Positions 1 through 9,087 of a stretch of DNA of 64,000 nucleotides are shown piece after piece (the first letter of the stretch is position 1; each line of letters opens with the position of its first letter). The notes beneath the pieces were generated by a model. It saw nothing but the letters and a program-made list of their open reading frames with translations. It ran no database searches and was not told the origin of the DNA. The position numbers were made by a program, and so were the translations under genes. This DNA comes from Gemmatimonadales bacterium (GTDB taxonomy: Bacteria; Gemmatimonadota; Gemmatimonadetes; Gemmatimonadales; GWC2-71-9): NCBI GenBank assembly GCA_036279355.1, contig DASUJH010000020.1, positions 62,001 to 126,000 of the forward strand, written 5' to 3'.

Positions 1-673
1 ACTTCGCAGCCTCCGCCTCCTGCGGGCCGCCGATTTCGCCGATCATCATCACGGCTTCGGTCTCGGGGTCTTGCTCGAAGAGCTTGAGCATGTCGACGAA
101 CGAGCTGCCGTTGATCGGATCGCCGCCGATCCCGACGCTGGTGGAGACTCCGATGCCGAGCGCCTTCATCTGCGAGGCGGCCTCGTACCCGAGGGTGCCC
201 GAGCGGGTCACGAGCCCGACCCCGCCGCGCTGATAGATGTGTCCCGGCATGATGCCGAGCATCGCCTTGCCGGGGCTGATGATGCCGGCGCAGTTGGGCC
301 CCACCAGCACGGGGCGCCGCTCGCGGGCATACCGGTAGAGGTACCGCTTCACCATCATCATGTCCTGCGCCGGAATGCCGTCGGTGATGGCACAGATGAG
401 CCGCACGCCGGCGTCGGCCGCCTCCATGATCGCGTCGGCACAGAACGCCGCGGGCACGAAGATGAGCGTCGCCTTGGCGCCCGTCCCCTGCACCGCATCC
501 TTCACGGTATTGAACACCGGCCGGTCGAGGTGCCGGGTGCCGCCTTTGCCGGGAGTGACACCGCCCACGAGGTTCGTGCCGTAGGCAAGCATTTCCTTCC
601 CATGGAAGGTGCCCTTGTCGCCCGTGAAGCCCTGAATGATGGCGGGCGTCTTTTCGTCGATGAGAATGCTCAT
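1..673 (-). CDS. mtkB: malate-CoA ligase (malate thiokinase) subunit beta, C-terminus beyond the window
   Basis: Small-subunit partner of an ADP-forming acyl-CoA synthetase that activates L-malate to malyl-CoA in the cytoplasm. The visible 224 residues begin [12 protein letters not shown] and carry the CoA-binding Rossmann start [14 protein letters not shown], then [31 protein letters not shown] and [14 protein letters not shown]. The family is the SucD/MtkB fold. From memory the sequence reads closer to methylotroph MtkB than to SucD, especially SILIDEKTP and [10 protein letters not shown]. The start ATG (673) overlaps the mtkA stop as ATGA, so the two subunits are translationally coupled. 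The C-terminal part, which should hold the phospho-histidine, lies off the window. Succinyl-CoA ligase alpha remains the alternative, but the mcl and sga neighbours argue for malate. Confidence 0.85.
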   Translation of the reverse strand, partial: MSILIDEKTPAIIQGFTGDKGTFHGKEMLAYGTNLVGGVTPGKGGTRHLDRPVFNTVKDAVQGTGAKATLIFVPAAFCADAIMEAADAGVRLICAITDGIPAQDMMMVKRYLYRYARERRPVLVGPNCAGIISPGKAMLGIMPGHIYQRGGVGLVTRSGTLGYEAASQMKALGIGVSTSVGIGGDPINGSSFVDMLKLFEQDPETEAVMMIGEIGGPQEAEAAK

Positions 674-1863
674 GGCTTTCCGTTCCCGGCCTTGGCGCCC
701 GAGGTCTTGAGGACGGCCACGGCGTTCTCGGCCGCCTCGGTGAGGGTATCTGCGGTGGTGAGCGTGAGGCCGCTCTGCTCCAGGATGCGGCGGCCTTCCT
801 CCACGTTGGTGCCCGCCAGCCGGACCACGATAGGCACCGGCGGCTTGAGCTCGCGCACGGCGTTCACCACGCCCTGGGCCACCCAATCGCACCGGTTGAT
901 GCCGGCGAAGATGTTCACCAGGATCGCCTTCACCTTGGGGTCGGCGAGCACCAGCCGGAACGCGTTGCACACCTTCTCCGGCGAGGCGCCGCCGCCCACG
1001 TCGAGGAAGTTGGCGGGCTGGCTGCCCGCGTGCTGGATGAGATCCATCGTCGCCATGGCGAGCCCCGCGCCGTTCACGATGCAGCCGATCTCCCCGTCGA
1101 GCGCGACGTAGTTGATCCCGTACTCGGCCGCCTGCGACTCGCGCGGGTCTTCCTCCGCGTAGTCACGGAGCTCGCTCACATTGGGCCGGCGGAAAAGCGC
1201 GTTGTCGTCGAAGGTCATCTTCGCGTCCAGCGCCAGGAGCTGCCCATCCTTGGTGAGCACGAGCGGATTCACCTCGACCATCGTCGCGTCGAGGTCGCGG
1301 AAGGCGCGATAACAGCCGAGCAGCGTGGTGACACCGCGGGTCACCTGCGCCGGGTCCAGCCCGAGCGCAAACGCGATCTCGCGCGCCTGGAACGCCGTCA
1401 TGCCGACCGCGGGCTCGACCACGGAGCGCACGATGGCGTTCGGCGTGGTTCCGGCAATCTCCTCGATCTCCATGCCCCCCTGCGGCGCTGCGACGATCAT
1501 CACCCGCTCGCTCTTCCGGTCCAGCACGAAGCCGATGTACAGCTCGCGCTCGATCGGCACCGCGGCCTCGACGTAGAGCCGGTGCACGACGCGGCCCTCC
1601 GGCCCCGTCTGGTGGGTGACGAGGCGCCGCCCGAGCAGCCCCTTGGCCGCCTGGCGCACCTCGTCCTCGCTGGTGCAGACCTTGATGCCGCCCGCCTTGC
1701 CGCGCGCGCCCGAGTGGATCTGCGCCTTCACCGCCCAGCGGGATCCGCCCACCTCGGAGGCGCGATACACCGCCTGCTCGGGGCTGTAGGCAACGCCGCC
1801 ACGCGGAATGGGGACGCCGAAGCTCGCCAGCAGTTCCTTGGCCTGATACTCGTGGATATCCAC
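670..1863 (-). CDS. mtkA: malate-CoA ligase (malate thiokinase) subunit alpha, ATP-grasp
   Basis: Nucleotide-binding subunit (397 aa) of malate thiokinase, a SucC homologue. It opens [15 protein letters not shown], followed by the ATP-grasp core with [17 protein letters not shown], a middle section with [33 protein letters not shown] and [14 protein letters not shown], and the C-terminal ligase domain with [28 protein letters not shown] and [14 protein letters not shown]. Start is GTG at 1863, supported by an AGGAGAGG ribosome site about 6 bases upstream. It follows mcl after 27 bases and overlaps mtkB by 4. The length is that of SucC/MtkA. Wording such as [20 protein letters not shown] and [11 protein letters not shown] is typical of MtkA in serine-cycle organisms. 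Substrate assignment to malate rather than succinate rests on this resemblance and on the operon. Confidence 0.87.
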   Translation of the reverse strand: MDIHEYQAKELLASFGVPIPRGGVAYSPEQAVYRASEVGGSRWAVKAQIHSGARGKAGGIKVCTSEDEVRQAAKGLLGRRLVTHQTGPEGRVVHRLYVEAAVPIERELYIGFVLDRKSERVMIVAAPQGGMEIEEIAGTTPNAIVRSVVEPAVGMTAFQAREIAFALGLDPAQVTRGVTTLLGCYRAFRDLDATMVEVNPLVLTKDGQLLALDAKMTFDDNALFRRPNVSELRDYAEEDPRESQAAEYGINYVALDGEIGCIVNGAGLAMATMDLIQHAGSQPANFLDVGGGASPEKVCNAFRLVLADPKVKAILVNIFAGINRCDWVAQGVVNAVRELKPPVPIVVRLAGTNVEEGRRILEQSGLTLTTADTLTEAAENAVAVLKTSGAKAGNGKP

Positions 1864-1890
1864 CAGTTCCTCTCCTTGCGAAGCCGGCGC

Positions 1891-2847
1891 CTAGCGGCCG
1901 GCGGCTACCGGTTTGTCCGCGATCGCCTCGGCCATGCGCACCACGTTTTCCGCCATGCGGGCCGAGGCGGCATCGATCATCTTGCCGTCGAGCTGCGCGG
2001 CGCCCTTCCGTTCCCGCGCCGCCGCGTCGAGCGCGTCGAGAATCCGCCGCGCGCGATCCACTTCCGCCGCAGGCGGCGAGAAGACGTCGTTGGCGAGTCC
2101 GATCTGCGAGGGGTGGATAGCCCACTTGCCCTCGAAGCCGAGCGCGGCGCCGCGCCTGGCCGCCGCGAGGAATGCATCGGGATCCCTGAAGTCGCCGAAG
2201 GGACCATCGATCGGGCGGAGCCCATACGCGCGGCACGCGACCAGCATGCGGGAGAGCCCGTACTGCCACTGGTCGCCGGGATAATCCGGGTTGAGCCCCC
2301 CGATGTTCACGGTGCGGGCGCGGCAGCTCGCGGCGTAATCCGCAACGCCGAAGTGCATCGCCTCGAGCCGGCCGCGTCCGGCCGCGATCGCCTCGACATG
2401 AGCCATGCCGAGCGTCGTCTCGATCAGCACCTCGATGCCGATCCGGTGCGGGATGCCCCTGGCCGCCTCGATCTGGGTGAGCAGCGCGTCCACCAGATAT
2501 ACGTCCGCGGGCACGCCGACCTTGGGAATGAGCACGAGGTCGAGCCGGTGCCCCGCCTGCTCGATCACATCCACCACGTCGCGGTACATGTAGTGCGTGT
2601 CGAGCCCGTTGATGCGCACGCTCACCGTCTTGCCGTGGCCACGCCAATCGAGCTCGAGCAGGGCCGCGATGACGTTCCGGCGCGCCTGCTCCTTGTCGGC
2701 GGGAGCGACCGCGTCTTCCAGGTCCAGAAAGACGACGTCGGCCTCGCTGGCGAGCGCCTTCGGGAACATGCCTGGGTTGGACCCGGGGACCGCCAACGTA
2801 CTTCGCTGGAGGCGCGGGGTGGCCGGCTCGTAACGGGTATGGCTCAT
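1891..2847 (-). CDS. mcl: L-malyl-CoA lyase (HpcH/HpaI, CitE-like family)
   Basis: Cleaves malyl-CoA to acetyl-CoA and glyoxylate (318 aa, TIM barrel, Mg-dependent). Visible family signatures are TLAVPGSNPGMFPKAL at the N-terminus, the metal/acid loop DVVFLDLEDAV, VRINGLDT, LIPKVG, an IGIEVLIET strand with the glutamate ligand, AMHFGVADYAA, and the C-terminal EGKWAIHPSQI. The length matches methylotroph malyl-CoA lyase (about 320 aa) rather than citrate lyase beta (about 290). Start ATG 2847 overlaps the sga stop as ATGA. Being placed between sga and mtkA fixes its role at malyl-CoA. Beta-methylmalyl-CoA activity, seen in some relatives, cannot be excluded from sequence. Confidence 0.9.
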   Translation of the reverse strand: MSHTRYEPATPRLQRSTLAVPGSNPGMFPKALASEADVVFLDLEDAVAPADKEQARRNVIAALLELDWRGHGKTVSVRINGLDTHYMYRDVVDVIEQAGHRLDLVLIPKVGVPADVYLVDALLTQIEAARGIPHRIGIEVLIETTLGMAHVEAIAAGRGRLEAMHFGVADYAASCRARTVNIGGLNPDYPGDQWQYGLSRMLVACRAYGLRPIDGPFGDFRDPDAFLAAARRGAALGFEGKWAIHPSQIGLANDVFSPPAAEVDRARRILDALDAAARERKGAAQLDGKMIDAASARMAENVVRMAEAIADKPVAAGR

Positions 2848-4097
2848 CGAGCCACCGCCGTCGCGGGCCGCGAGGGGGCCGCGCCGGCCGACGCATCGGG
2901 CGAGCGCGGCGCCTGCTCCTTCTTGAGCGCCGGCGCGGTGCTGCGCCAGTACTCTTCCGCCGCCGCGACGCCGCTGCCCGGCGTCAGCTTGATGCCCACG
3001 TCGCGCATCGCCATTTCAGCACCGGCGAGGGCACCCAGGAGCATGAGCTCGTTGAGGTCGCCCAGATGCCCGATGCGGAAGAGCTTGCCGCCCATGCGCG
3101 CGAGGCCGGCGCCGAGCGCCAGGTCGTAGCGGCGGTACGCGACATCGATGACCTCGGCGCCGTTCACGCCTTGTGGCACCATCACGGCGCTCACCGTGTC
3201 GGAGTACCATCGGGGTTCCTTGGCGCAGAGCGAGAGGCCCCATGCCTTGACCGCGGCACGGGTCCCTTCGGCCAGCCGGTGATGGCGCGCAAAGACGCTT
3301 TCCAGCCCTTCCTCGAACAGAATGGCGAGCGACTCGCGCAGGCCGTAGAGGAGCGGCAGCGATGGCGTGTACGGGAAATAGCCGGTCGCGTTGGCCTTGA
3401 TCATGTCGGTGAAATCGAAGAAGACCCGATTGAGCTTGGCGGTCTCGGTGCGGGTCATCGCCTTCGGGCTGGCGCAGAGGATGCCGAGGCCGGCCGGCAG
3501 CATGAGGCCTTTCTGCGAACCGGTGATGGCGAGGTCGACGCCCCACTCGTCCATCCTGAAGTCGATGCTGCCGATCGAGCTCACGCCGTCGATGTAGAGC
3601 AACGCCGGGTGCTTGGCGCGGTCCATCGCCTTTCGGACCGCCGCGACGTCGCTCGTCACGCCGGTGGCGGTTTCGTTGTGGACCACCATCACGCCCTTGA
3701 ACTCGTGCGCCTTGTCGCGGGTGAGCGCCTCCTCGATCTTCTCGACCGGCGCGCCTTCGCCCCACTCGACGTCGATCACCTCGACGTTGAGGCCGAGCCG
3801 CTGGGCCATGTCGATCCAGAGATAGCTGAACTGCCCGTAGCGGGCCGCGAGCACCCGGTCGCCGGGCGACAGGGTGTTGCAGAGCGCGGCTTCCCAGGCG
3901 CCGGTCCCGCTCGCGGGGAAGATGAACGCGCGGGCGGAGTCCGTCTTGAAGACCTTCTTTACGTCGCGGAGCACCGGCGTCGCAAGCGCGGGAAAGTCCG
4001 GTGAGCGATGATCCTCCATCGCCCGGTGCATCGCGCGGAGAATGCGGTCGGGGGTATTGGTGGGACCCGGCACGAAGAGGAAGTTACGACCCGGCAT
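2844..4097 (-). CDS. sga: serine--glyoxylate aminotransferase (class V PLP enzyme)
   Basis: Transfers the amino group of serine to glyoxylate, giving hydroxypyruvate and glycine. The 417-aa protein begins MPGRNFLFVPGPTNTPDRIL, contains the class V signature around GSQKGLMLPAGLGIL with the PLP lysine, and has YIDGVSSIGSIDF upstream of it. The C-terminal RIGHLGDLNELMLLGAL is typical of SGA/AGT. I chose ATG 4097, preceded by GGTCGAGAG; a TTG 18 bases further up would add six residues. A low-complexity Ala/Pro-rich tail of about 30 residues follows the conserved domain. It is first in the sga-mcl-mtkA-mtkB run, and the divergent glycerate kinase would act on the glycerate made from its product. 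Alanine--glyoxylate aminotransferase is the alternative specificity. Confidence 0.87.
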   Translation of the reverse strand: MPGRNFLFVPGPTNTPDRILRAMHRAMEDHRSPDFPALATPVLRDVKKVFKTDSARAFIFPASGTGAWEAALCNTLSPGDRVLAARYGQFSYLWIDMAQRLGLNVEVIDVEWGEGAPVEKIEEALTRDKAHEFKGVMVVHNETATGVTSDVAAVRKAMDRAKHPALLYIDGVSSIGSIDFRMDEWGVDLAITGSQKGLMLPAGLGILCASPKAMTRTETAKLNRVFFDFTDMIKANATGYFPYTPSLPLLYGLRESLAILFEEGLESVFARHHRLAEGTRAAVKAWGLSLCAKEPRWYSDTVSAVMVPQGVNGAEVIDVAYRRYDLALGAGLARMGGKLFRIGHLGDLNELMLLGALAGAEMAMRDVGIKLTPGSGVAAAEEYWRSTAPALKKEQAPRSPDASAGAAPSRPATAVAR

Positions 4098-4176
4098 CTC
4101 TCGACCTCGACTCAAGGGGATGAAAAAGAATGACCGTGCGGGAGCGGTTGCTCTCGCCCGTCATGTGCCCGATTAA

Positions 4177-4205
4177 GCTTGCAACGCCATGTATATTGTG
4201 CAAGC
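4177..4205. promoter_or_regulatory. perfect 7-bp inverted repeat, candidate operator between sga and glycerate kinase
   Basis: GCTTGCA (4177-4183) and TGCAAGC (4199-4205) are exact reverse complements around a 15-base centre containing the AT-rich TATATT (4192-4197), a possible -10 element. It lies in the only space available for divergent promoters: 45 bases before the kinase GTG and 80 before the sga ATG. The size and spacing resemble a site for a dimeric regulator (LysR or GntR class), but no such gene is adjacent. Sequence observation is firm; function is inferred. Confidence 0.45.
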
Positions 4206-4249
4206 ACTGCCGTTTGCACCAGCCTCCACTCCACCACTCGGCAGGACTC

Positions 4250-5632
4250 GTGACGCCGATCGATCTCGACCGCGCTCGCCGCCGCGCCCTCCTCGAGGAT
4301 CTGTACGCCGCCGCCGTCGCTGCCGCGGCGCCCGGCCCGGCGGTGCGCCGCGCCGTCGATCGCCTGCTCGGCCAGCACCTGCCCGGCGAACGCCACGGCG
4401 CGCCTGAGCCCGGCAGGAGCATCTGGCTGCTCGCGCTCGGCAAGGCGGCGCTGCCGATGGCGGACGCGGCGGTCGCCGCGCTCCGAGCCCACGGGCTCGA
4501 ACCTGCCGGCGGCCTCGCTGTGCCGCCGGCACCGGGCGCTACTCCGCACGCGTCCATGGCGGTGACACCCGGCGACCACCCGGAGCCCGGCGCGAATTCG
4601 CTCGCCGCCGCCGATGCGCTGGCGCTCGTCGCCCGGCAGGTAGCGCCGGAAGACGAAGCATGGGTGCTGCTCTCCGGTGGCGCCACCAGCCTGCTCGGCG
4701 CTCCGGTGGAGGGCATCGCACCCGGCGAGCTCTCCGCCCTCTACGGCCTCCTGCTCGGGTCGGGCCTCGATATCGCCGCGATGAATCGCATCCGCAAGCG
4801 ATTCTCCCGCTGGGGCGGCGGCCGGCTCGCCGCGGCCCTCGCGCCGGCGCGGGTACGCGTGCTCGTGGTCTCCGATGTAATCGGCGATGATCTCGCGTCG
4901 ATTGCCTCGGGCCCCTGCGTCCCCGACCCGACGACGGCCGCCGAGGTCCGCGCCGCGCTCGAATCCGCGCGCCTCTGGCACCGGATGCCGGCCTCGCTTC
5001 GATTCGGCGTGGAGGCCACCGAGCGGGGGCAGGCGGGCGAGACCCCCAAGCCGGATCACCCCGCCTTCGCCGCGGTCGAGACGCAGCTCATCGTGAGCAA
5101 TCGCCTCGCGCTCGAGGCCGCATCGGCGCGCGCCGTCCAGCTGGGCCTGACACCGTCCATCATGCGGCCCGCGCTCGCAGGCGAGGCCGCGGACGCCGGG
5201 CGCGTGATTGCCGCCACACTCCAGGCGTACGGCCTAAGCTACCGCGCGGGTCCCCCGACGCAACCGAACGCGTTCAAACCGGCCTGTCTCATCTGGGGGG
5301 GTGAAACGACGGTGACGCTCGGCGCTGGTGCCGGACTCGGCGGCCGCTCCCAGGAACTGGCGCTCGCCGCGGCAGAGGTGCTCCACGACGGCGCGGGCGC
5401 GCAGGGACCGATGATCCTCGCGGCCGGCACCGATGGCCGGGACGGCCCCACCGACGCTGCGGGCGCGGTGGTAGACGGAGATACCTGGGAGGCGATCCGC
5501 GAGACCGGCCGAGACCCGGCGCGCGACCTCGCGCGCCACGACGCCTATCCCGCGCTCGATGCGGCGGGCGCGTTGCTTCGGCCCGGCCTCACCGGCACGA
5601 ACGTGATGGACGTGGTGTTCGGATTGGCGTAG
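4250..5632 (+). CDS. glycerate 2-kinase, GckA/MOFRL type
   Basis: Phosphorylates D-glycerate to 2-phosphoglycerate, feeding enolase. The 460-aa protein has an N-terminal DUF4147 domain (LALGKAALPMADAA, then LLSGGATSLL at about residue 140 and MNRIRKRFSRWGGG) and a C-terminal MOFRL domain (WGGETTVTLGAGAGLGGRSQELALAAA, AAGTDGRDGPTDAAGA). This is the class II kinase family used in the serine cycle. The reading frame is open back to an ATG at 4130, but that start would sit 33 bases from sga and swallow the intergenic dyad. GTG 4250 gives the usual family length. Transcribed away from sga. Family members also phosphorylate hydroxypyruvate-type substrates or tartronate-derived glycerate, so glyoxylate salvage is an alternative context. 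Confidence 0.87.
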   Translation: MTPIDLDRARRRALLEDLYAAAVAAAAPGPAVRRAVDRLLGQHLPGERHGAPEPGRSIWLLALGKAALPMADAAVAALRAHGLEPAGGLAVPPAPGATPHASMAVTPGDHPEPGANSLAAADALALVARQVAPEDEAWVLLSGGATSLLGAPVEGIAPGELSALYGLLLGSGLDIAAMNRIRKRFSRWGGGRLAAALAPARVRVLVVSDVIGDDLASIASGPCVPDPTTAAEVRAALESARLWHRMPASLRFGVEATERGQAGETPKPDHPAFAAVETQLIVSNRLALEAASARAVQLGLTPSIMRPALAGEAADAGRVIAATLQAYGLSYRAGPPTQPNAFKPACLIWGGETTVTLGAGAGLGGRSQELALAAAEVLHDGAGAQGPMILAAGTDGRDGPTDAAGAVVDGDTWEAIRETGRDPARDLARHDAYPALDAAGALLRPGLTGTNVMDVVFGLA

Positions 5633-6067
5633 CTAGGGGTGCAGTGGGCCCCGCGGCTGGTAGTCCTCGCCCACAATCACGCTCACGTCCACCCGGCGAA
5701 GCGTATCCGTCCGGAGCAGCACCTTCCCTGCACCGAGCGCACCGGCCACCCGCGCGCCGGCTTTGACCGAGCCCCGCCGCACCAGCACGAGCGAGCTGTC
5801 CACCCGTCCCGCCGAATCGGTGGTGCCGAAGAAGACCACGTCGAGCCCGTGCCGGCGCAGCGCCCGGGTGGCCGCGCGGGCGAGACCCGGGCGGTTCGTG
5901 CCGTTCAACACCTCGACCAGAACGCGATCATCGGCGGGAGGAACCGGAAAGGCATGGCTGGCAGCCTGCTCGGTGCGGGGACGCAACGCGGCGAGCGCCG
6001 CGGCGGTGGCGACGAGCGCGCCGGCGGCAATCAGCGCGACGGCGAGGTGGCGACGAGCGAGTTCCAA
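5633..6067 (-). CDS. membrane-anchored LytR C-terminal-domain protein
   Basis: About 144 aa. A single hydrophobic segment near the N-terminus (VALIAAGALVATAAALAAL) is followed by a Pro-rich linker and a LytR_C domain, recognised from VLVEVLNGTNRPGLARAATRAL and the spaced hydrophobic strands to VSVIVGEDYQP. Such domains occur at the end of LytR-CpsA-Psr proteins and as stand-alone envelope proteins of unknown biochemical role. The start is uncertain: a TTG at 6067 overlaps the end of yqeK by 37 bases, and no ATG or GTG in this frame places the membrane segment sensibly. Last gene of the minus-strand trp/pan run, tail-to-tail with the glycerate kinase (adjacent stops). Confidence 0.6.
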   Translation of the reverse strand: MELARRHLAVALIAAGALVATAAALAALRPRTEQAASHAFPVPPADDRVLVEVLNGTNRPGLARAATRALRRHGLDVVFFGTTDSAGRVDSSLVLVRRGSVKAGARVAGALGAGKVLLRTDTLRRVDVSVIVGEDYQPRGPLHP

Positions 6068-6612
6068 AACCGGATGGTGGGTTCGAGGAGTTGCCAGCCC
6101 GAGGCGACCTGGTGCGCGAGCCGCCGGCGCGCCACCTCGCGGAGCACGGCGGCCGGCGCCGTGGGAAACCGATTCGCGAGCTCCGCCCTCGCCTCGCGGT
6201 CGAACGCGCGCCCTGGCTCGAGAAAGTCGGCGCAGTAGAGCGCCCGCCCGACCATGTCCCACTCCGCGAGCCCAATCGAGTGATACCGGACCGCGTCGAG
6301 CACACCGCGGTCCAGCTCTCCATCCGCCTTGGCGTGCGCGGCGCTCGCCGGACCGTGCTTGAGCTCGGCGGGGCCCGGCGTGCCCGGCGCCCAGCGGTCG
6401 AGCTCCGCCGGCGGCGCGTCCCGCAGCGCATCGTGCAACCACACGGCCCGAAGCCACCGGTGGCGCTCCGAGTCGGGGACCCCCATCGCCTCCGTCCAGC
6501 CGGCCACCAGCTCGGCCACGCGCCCAATATGCCCCAGGCGCTCAGGTGTGCAAACGGCCCACGAAGGTAGCGTGGGCCGCAGGCCGGGCTGGGGGGCGGG
6601 AGCCAAGGTCAC
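6031..6612 (-). CDS. yqeK: HD-domain hydrolase, YqeK-like (Ap4A hydrolase family)
   Basis: 193-aa HD phosphohydrolase. The metal-binding order is visible: HIGRV near residue 28, WLHDALRD (the HD pair), HGPASAAHA and VRYHSIG, then YCADFLEPGR, which is characteristic of YqeK. Characterised YqeK enzymes split diadenosine tetraphosphate symmetrically to ADP. Start is GTG 6612, leaving 15 bases after panD. In many bacteria yqeK sits with nadD and rsfS; here it lies behind the pantothenate genes with a LytR_C gene after it. The substrate is inferred from family only. Confidence 0.75.
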   Translation of the reverse strand: MTLAPAPQPGLRPTLPSWAVCTPERLGHIGRVAELVAGWTEAMGVPDSERHRWLRAVWLHDALRDAPPAELDRWAPGTPGPAELKHGPASAAHAKADGELDRGVLDAVRYHSIGLAEWDMVGRALYCADFLEPGRAFDREARAELANRFPTAPAAVLREVARRRLAHQVASGWQLLEPTIRFWNSLVATSPSR

Positions 6613-6627
6613 CGAGCGGACGGGCCG

Positions 6628-7002
6628 TCAGCTCTCCGCTCGGAGCGGCGGGCGCACGATGCGATTGCGCTCGTCAACGAACACGACGCGCGGCATGTGC
6701 CGCGCAGCCTCCGCCTCGCTGAAGCTGCCGTAGGCAATGAGGATCACGAGGTCGCCGGGCAGCCCGAGCCGCGCGGCCGCGCCGTTCAGCTGAACGGCCC
6801 CCGATCCTCGCGGGCCCGGGATCACGTACGTCGAGAAGCGGGTGCCGTTGTTCACGTTGACCACCTGAATCTCCTCGTAGGTCGCGAGATCGGCGGCCTC
6901 GAGCAACTCCTCGTCCACCGTGAGCGATCCCTCGTAGTGCAGATCGGACGCGGTGATCGCGGCGCGGTGGATCTTGGATTTCATCAGACGGCGCAACATC
7001 AT
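6628..7002 (-). CDS. panD: aspartate 1-decarboxylase proenzyme
   Basis: Makes beta-alanine for pantothenate by pyruvoyl-dependent decarboxylation of aspartate. 124 aa, normal for PanD. It has the [20 protein letters not shown] start with the self-cleavage Gly-Ser, then [27 protein letters not shown] and [10 protein letters not shown]. Two adjacent ATG codons (7002 and 6999) are available; the first overlaps the panC stop. panB, panC and panD follow one another, so the complete beta-alanine/pantoate branch is co-transcribed. The C-terminal extension [12 protein letters not shown] is usual for the family. Confidence 0.95.
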   Translation of the reverse strand: MMLRRLMKSKIHRAAITASDLHYEGSLTVDEELLEAADLATYEEIQVVNVNNGTRFSTYVIPGPRGSGAVQLNGAAARLGLPGDLVILIAYGSFSEAEAARHMPRVVFVDERNRIVRPPLRAES

Positions 7003-7853
7003 CGATAGCCCTCGTGCAGAATCACATTGTCGATGAGCCGGGTGGCGCCGATCCGCACGGCCGCCGCCACGATCGTGCCCGGCTCGGCCACCTCCACCGG
7101 CCGCATCGCCTCCGGCTCCGCGACGGCAATATAGTCGACCCTGATCTCGGGTGAAGCAGCCAGCACCCCCTGCACGGTCGCCGTGAGCGCGGACGCCGAG
7201 CGCTCGCCGTGGCTCCAGGCATCGCGCGCGGCGAAGAGGGCCCGCGGCAACGCGACCGCCTCGCGCCGCGTCTCGGCGCTCAGGAACACGTTGCGGCTGC
7301 TCATCGCGAGCCCGTCGACCTCGCGCACCGTGGGCACCACCGCGATCGCGAGGTGCCAATCCAGATCCCGGACCATCCGTCGCACCAGCGTCACCTGCTG
7401 GATGTCCTTCTGGCCGAAGCACGCCACGTCGGGCTGCGCCAGGTGGAAGAGCTTGGCGACCACCGTGAGCACGCCGATGAAGTGGCCCGGCCGCACCGTG
7501 CCCTCCCAGCGCAACGCGGCCTCGCCCGGCACGACATGGACCTCGAACCCCGGCGGATAGAGCGCATCCGCGCTCGGCGCAAAGAGCACATCCACCCCGC
7601 GGGCCCGGGCCATCGCCTCGTCCCGTTCCAGCTTGCGGGGGTACCGCGCAAGGTCCTCGCCGGGCGCGAACTGAAGCGGGTTCACGAAGAGGCTCAGCAC
7701 CACGACGTCGGCGCGACGCCGCGCCTCGTCCACCAGCGCGAGGTGGCCCTCGTGCAGCGCACCCATCGTCGGCACCAGCGCGATGCGGCGTCCCGCGGCG
7801 CGCTCCGCCTCCACCCGGGCCCGAAGAGCGGATGGCGCGCTCAGCGTGTCCAC
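6999..7853 (-). CDS. panC: pantothenate synthetase
   Basis: Joins pantoate and beta-alanine using ATP. 284 aa. Nucleotidyltransferase signatures: [18 protein letters not shown] (HxGH-type), [42 protein letters not shown] and SSRNVFLS (KMSKS-like loop). Start GTG 7853, 12 bases after the panB stop. Overlaps panD by 4 bases. Confidence 0.95.
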   Translation of the reverse strand: MDTLSAPSALRARVEAERAAGRRIALVPTMGALHEGHLALVDEARRRADVVVLSLFVNPLQFAPGEDLARYPRKLERDEAMARARGVDVLFAPSADALYPPGFEVHVVPGEAALRWEGTVRPGHFIGVLTVVAKLFHLAQPDVACFGQKDIQQVTLVRRMVRDLDWHLAIAVVPTVREVDGLAMSSRNVFLSAETRREAVALPRALFAARDAWSHGERSASALTATVQGVLAASPEIRVDYIAVAEPEAMRPVEVAEPGTIVAAAVRIGATRLIDNVILHEGYR

Positions 7854-7865
7854 GCGGAGCCCCGC

Positions 7866-8675
7866 CTACTCGAAGCTGTGCTCGGGGCCGGGATAGCTGC
7901 CCTCGTGCACCTCCGCGGCGAACTGTCGCGCCGCAGCGCGCACCGTCTCGCCAAGCGAGGCGTAGCGCTTGAGAAACTTGGGATTGAACGCCTCGTTGAG
8001 ACCCAGCATGTCGTGCAGCACGAGCACCTGGCCATCGCACCCGCCCCCGGCGCCGATGCCGACGGTGGGCACGGTGAGGCTCCCGGAGATCCGCGCGGCC
8101 ACCGTGGCCGGCACCAGCTCCAGCACGACACCGAACGCGCCCGCCGTCTCCAGCGCCCGGGCGTCCTCCAGCATGCGCGCCGCGTGCTCCGGATCGCGGC
8201 CCTGCACGCGATAGCCTCCGAGCGCGTGGACGGATTGCGGAAGGAGGCCGAGGTGGCCCAGCACCGGGACGCCCCGCTCGACCAGCGCCCGCACCGTCGG
8301 AACCATCGGCGCGCCGCCTTCCAGCTTGACCGCCTGCGCGCCGCTGGCCTGCAGCACGCGGCCGGCGTTCCGGATCGCGTCCTCGATCGAGACCTGATAG
8401 CTCAGAAACGGCAGATCCACGACGACGAGCGACCCCGGGCTTCCGCGCCGCACCGCGTCCGCGTGGTAGATCAGTTGCTCGAGCGTGGCACCCAGCGTCG
8501 AATCGTGTCCGGCCACGACCTGCTGCACCGAGTCGCCCACCAGCAGCACGTCGACTTCAGGCCCGATGAGCCGCGCAAAGGCCGCGTCGTAGCAGGTGAG
8601 CATGGCGATCCTGCGGCGGTCGGCCTTCATCGCCACGAGGTCGAGCACGGTCCGGGGGCGGCGATCAGGGCTCAT
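7866..8675 (-). CDS. panB: 3-methyl-2-oxobutanoate hydroxymethyltransferase
   Basis: Adds a hydroxymethyl group from methylene-tetrahydrofolate to ketoisovalerate, the first pantothenate step. 269 aa TIM barrel with [30 protein letters not shown] (metal Asp residues), [29 protein letters not shown] and [24 protein letters not shown] 8675 overlaps the end of folK by 11 bases; folate and pantothenate genes are linked here, which fits its folate cosubstrate. Confidence 0.95.
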   Translation of the reverse strand: MSPDRRPRTVLDLVAMKADRRRIAMLTCYDAAFARLIGPEVDVLLVGDSVQQVVAGHDSTLGATLEQLIYHADAVRRGSPGSLVVVDLPFLSYQVSIEDAIRNAGRVLQASGAQAVKLEGGAPMVPTVRALVERGVPVLGHLGLLPQSVHALGGYRVQGRDPEHAARMLEDARALETAGAFGVVLELVPATVAARISGSLTVPTVGIGAGGGCDGQVLVLHDMLGLNEAFNPKFLKRYASLGETVRAAARQFAAEVHEGSYPGPEHSFE

Positions 8676-9087
8676 GCGACCTCAGCTCCGAGAGTTCCCG
8701 CCGCCAGAAGTCGCGGTCGGCCAGTCCGGGGTGTGGCACGGTGAGCGCCCCATCGGCGATATGGCGCTCGCCGAAGCATACGATATCGAGGTCCAGCGTG
8801 CGGGGAGCCCAGCGCTCCCCGCGCACCCGCCCGCGCTCCCGCTCGATGCGCTGGCATTCCGCGAGCAGCTCGTGGGGCGCGAGTGCCGTCTCGAGCAGCA
8901 CCATCTGGTTCAGGTACGCGGGCTGCGCCATCCCGCCGAGCGGCGCCGTCTCTTCGGCGCGTGACGCAGCGACGAGCGTGGTGTCCGTGAGCCGCCCGAG
9001 CGCCGCACGCGCCGCGGCGAGGTGAGCGGCGCGGTCGCCGAGGTTGCTGCCGAGCGCCACGTAGACTCGCTCGCGCGGCGCGGCCAT
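8665..9087 (-). CDS. folK: HPPK, 6-hydroxymethyl-7,8-dihydropterin pyrophosphokinase
   Basis: Pyrophosphorylates 6-hydroxymethyl-dihydropterin in folate synthesis. 140 aa, slightly shorter than E. coli FolK. Motifs: VALGSNLGDRAAHL at the N-terminus, YLNQMVLLET, and the catalytic signature RWAPRTLDLDIVCFG with the metal-binding DLD. No folB or folP neighbour in the window. It begins just after a 13-bp tandem duplication that separates it from the MCP-like gene. Confidence 0.93.
   Translation of the reverse strand: MAAPRERVYVALGSNLGDRAAHLAAARAALGRLTDTTLVAASRAEETAPLGGMAQPAYLNQMVLLETALAPHELLAECQRIERERGRVRGERWAPRTLDLDIVCFGERHIADGALTVPHPGLADRDFWRRELSELRSHEP

Noticed and set aside
1-1863. Calling the first two genes sucC and sucD
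   Set aside because: Characteristic residues and the mcl-sga context favour malate thiokinase, although the fold alone does not separate them.
4130-4249. N-terminal extension of glycerate kinase from ATG 4130
   Set aside because: It would leave 32 bases to sga, place the dyad inside the coding region, and add 40 residues unlike the family.
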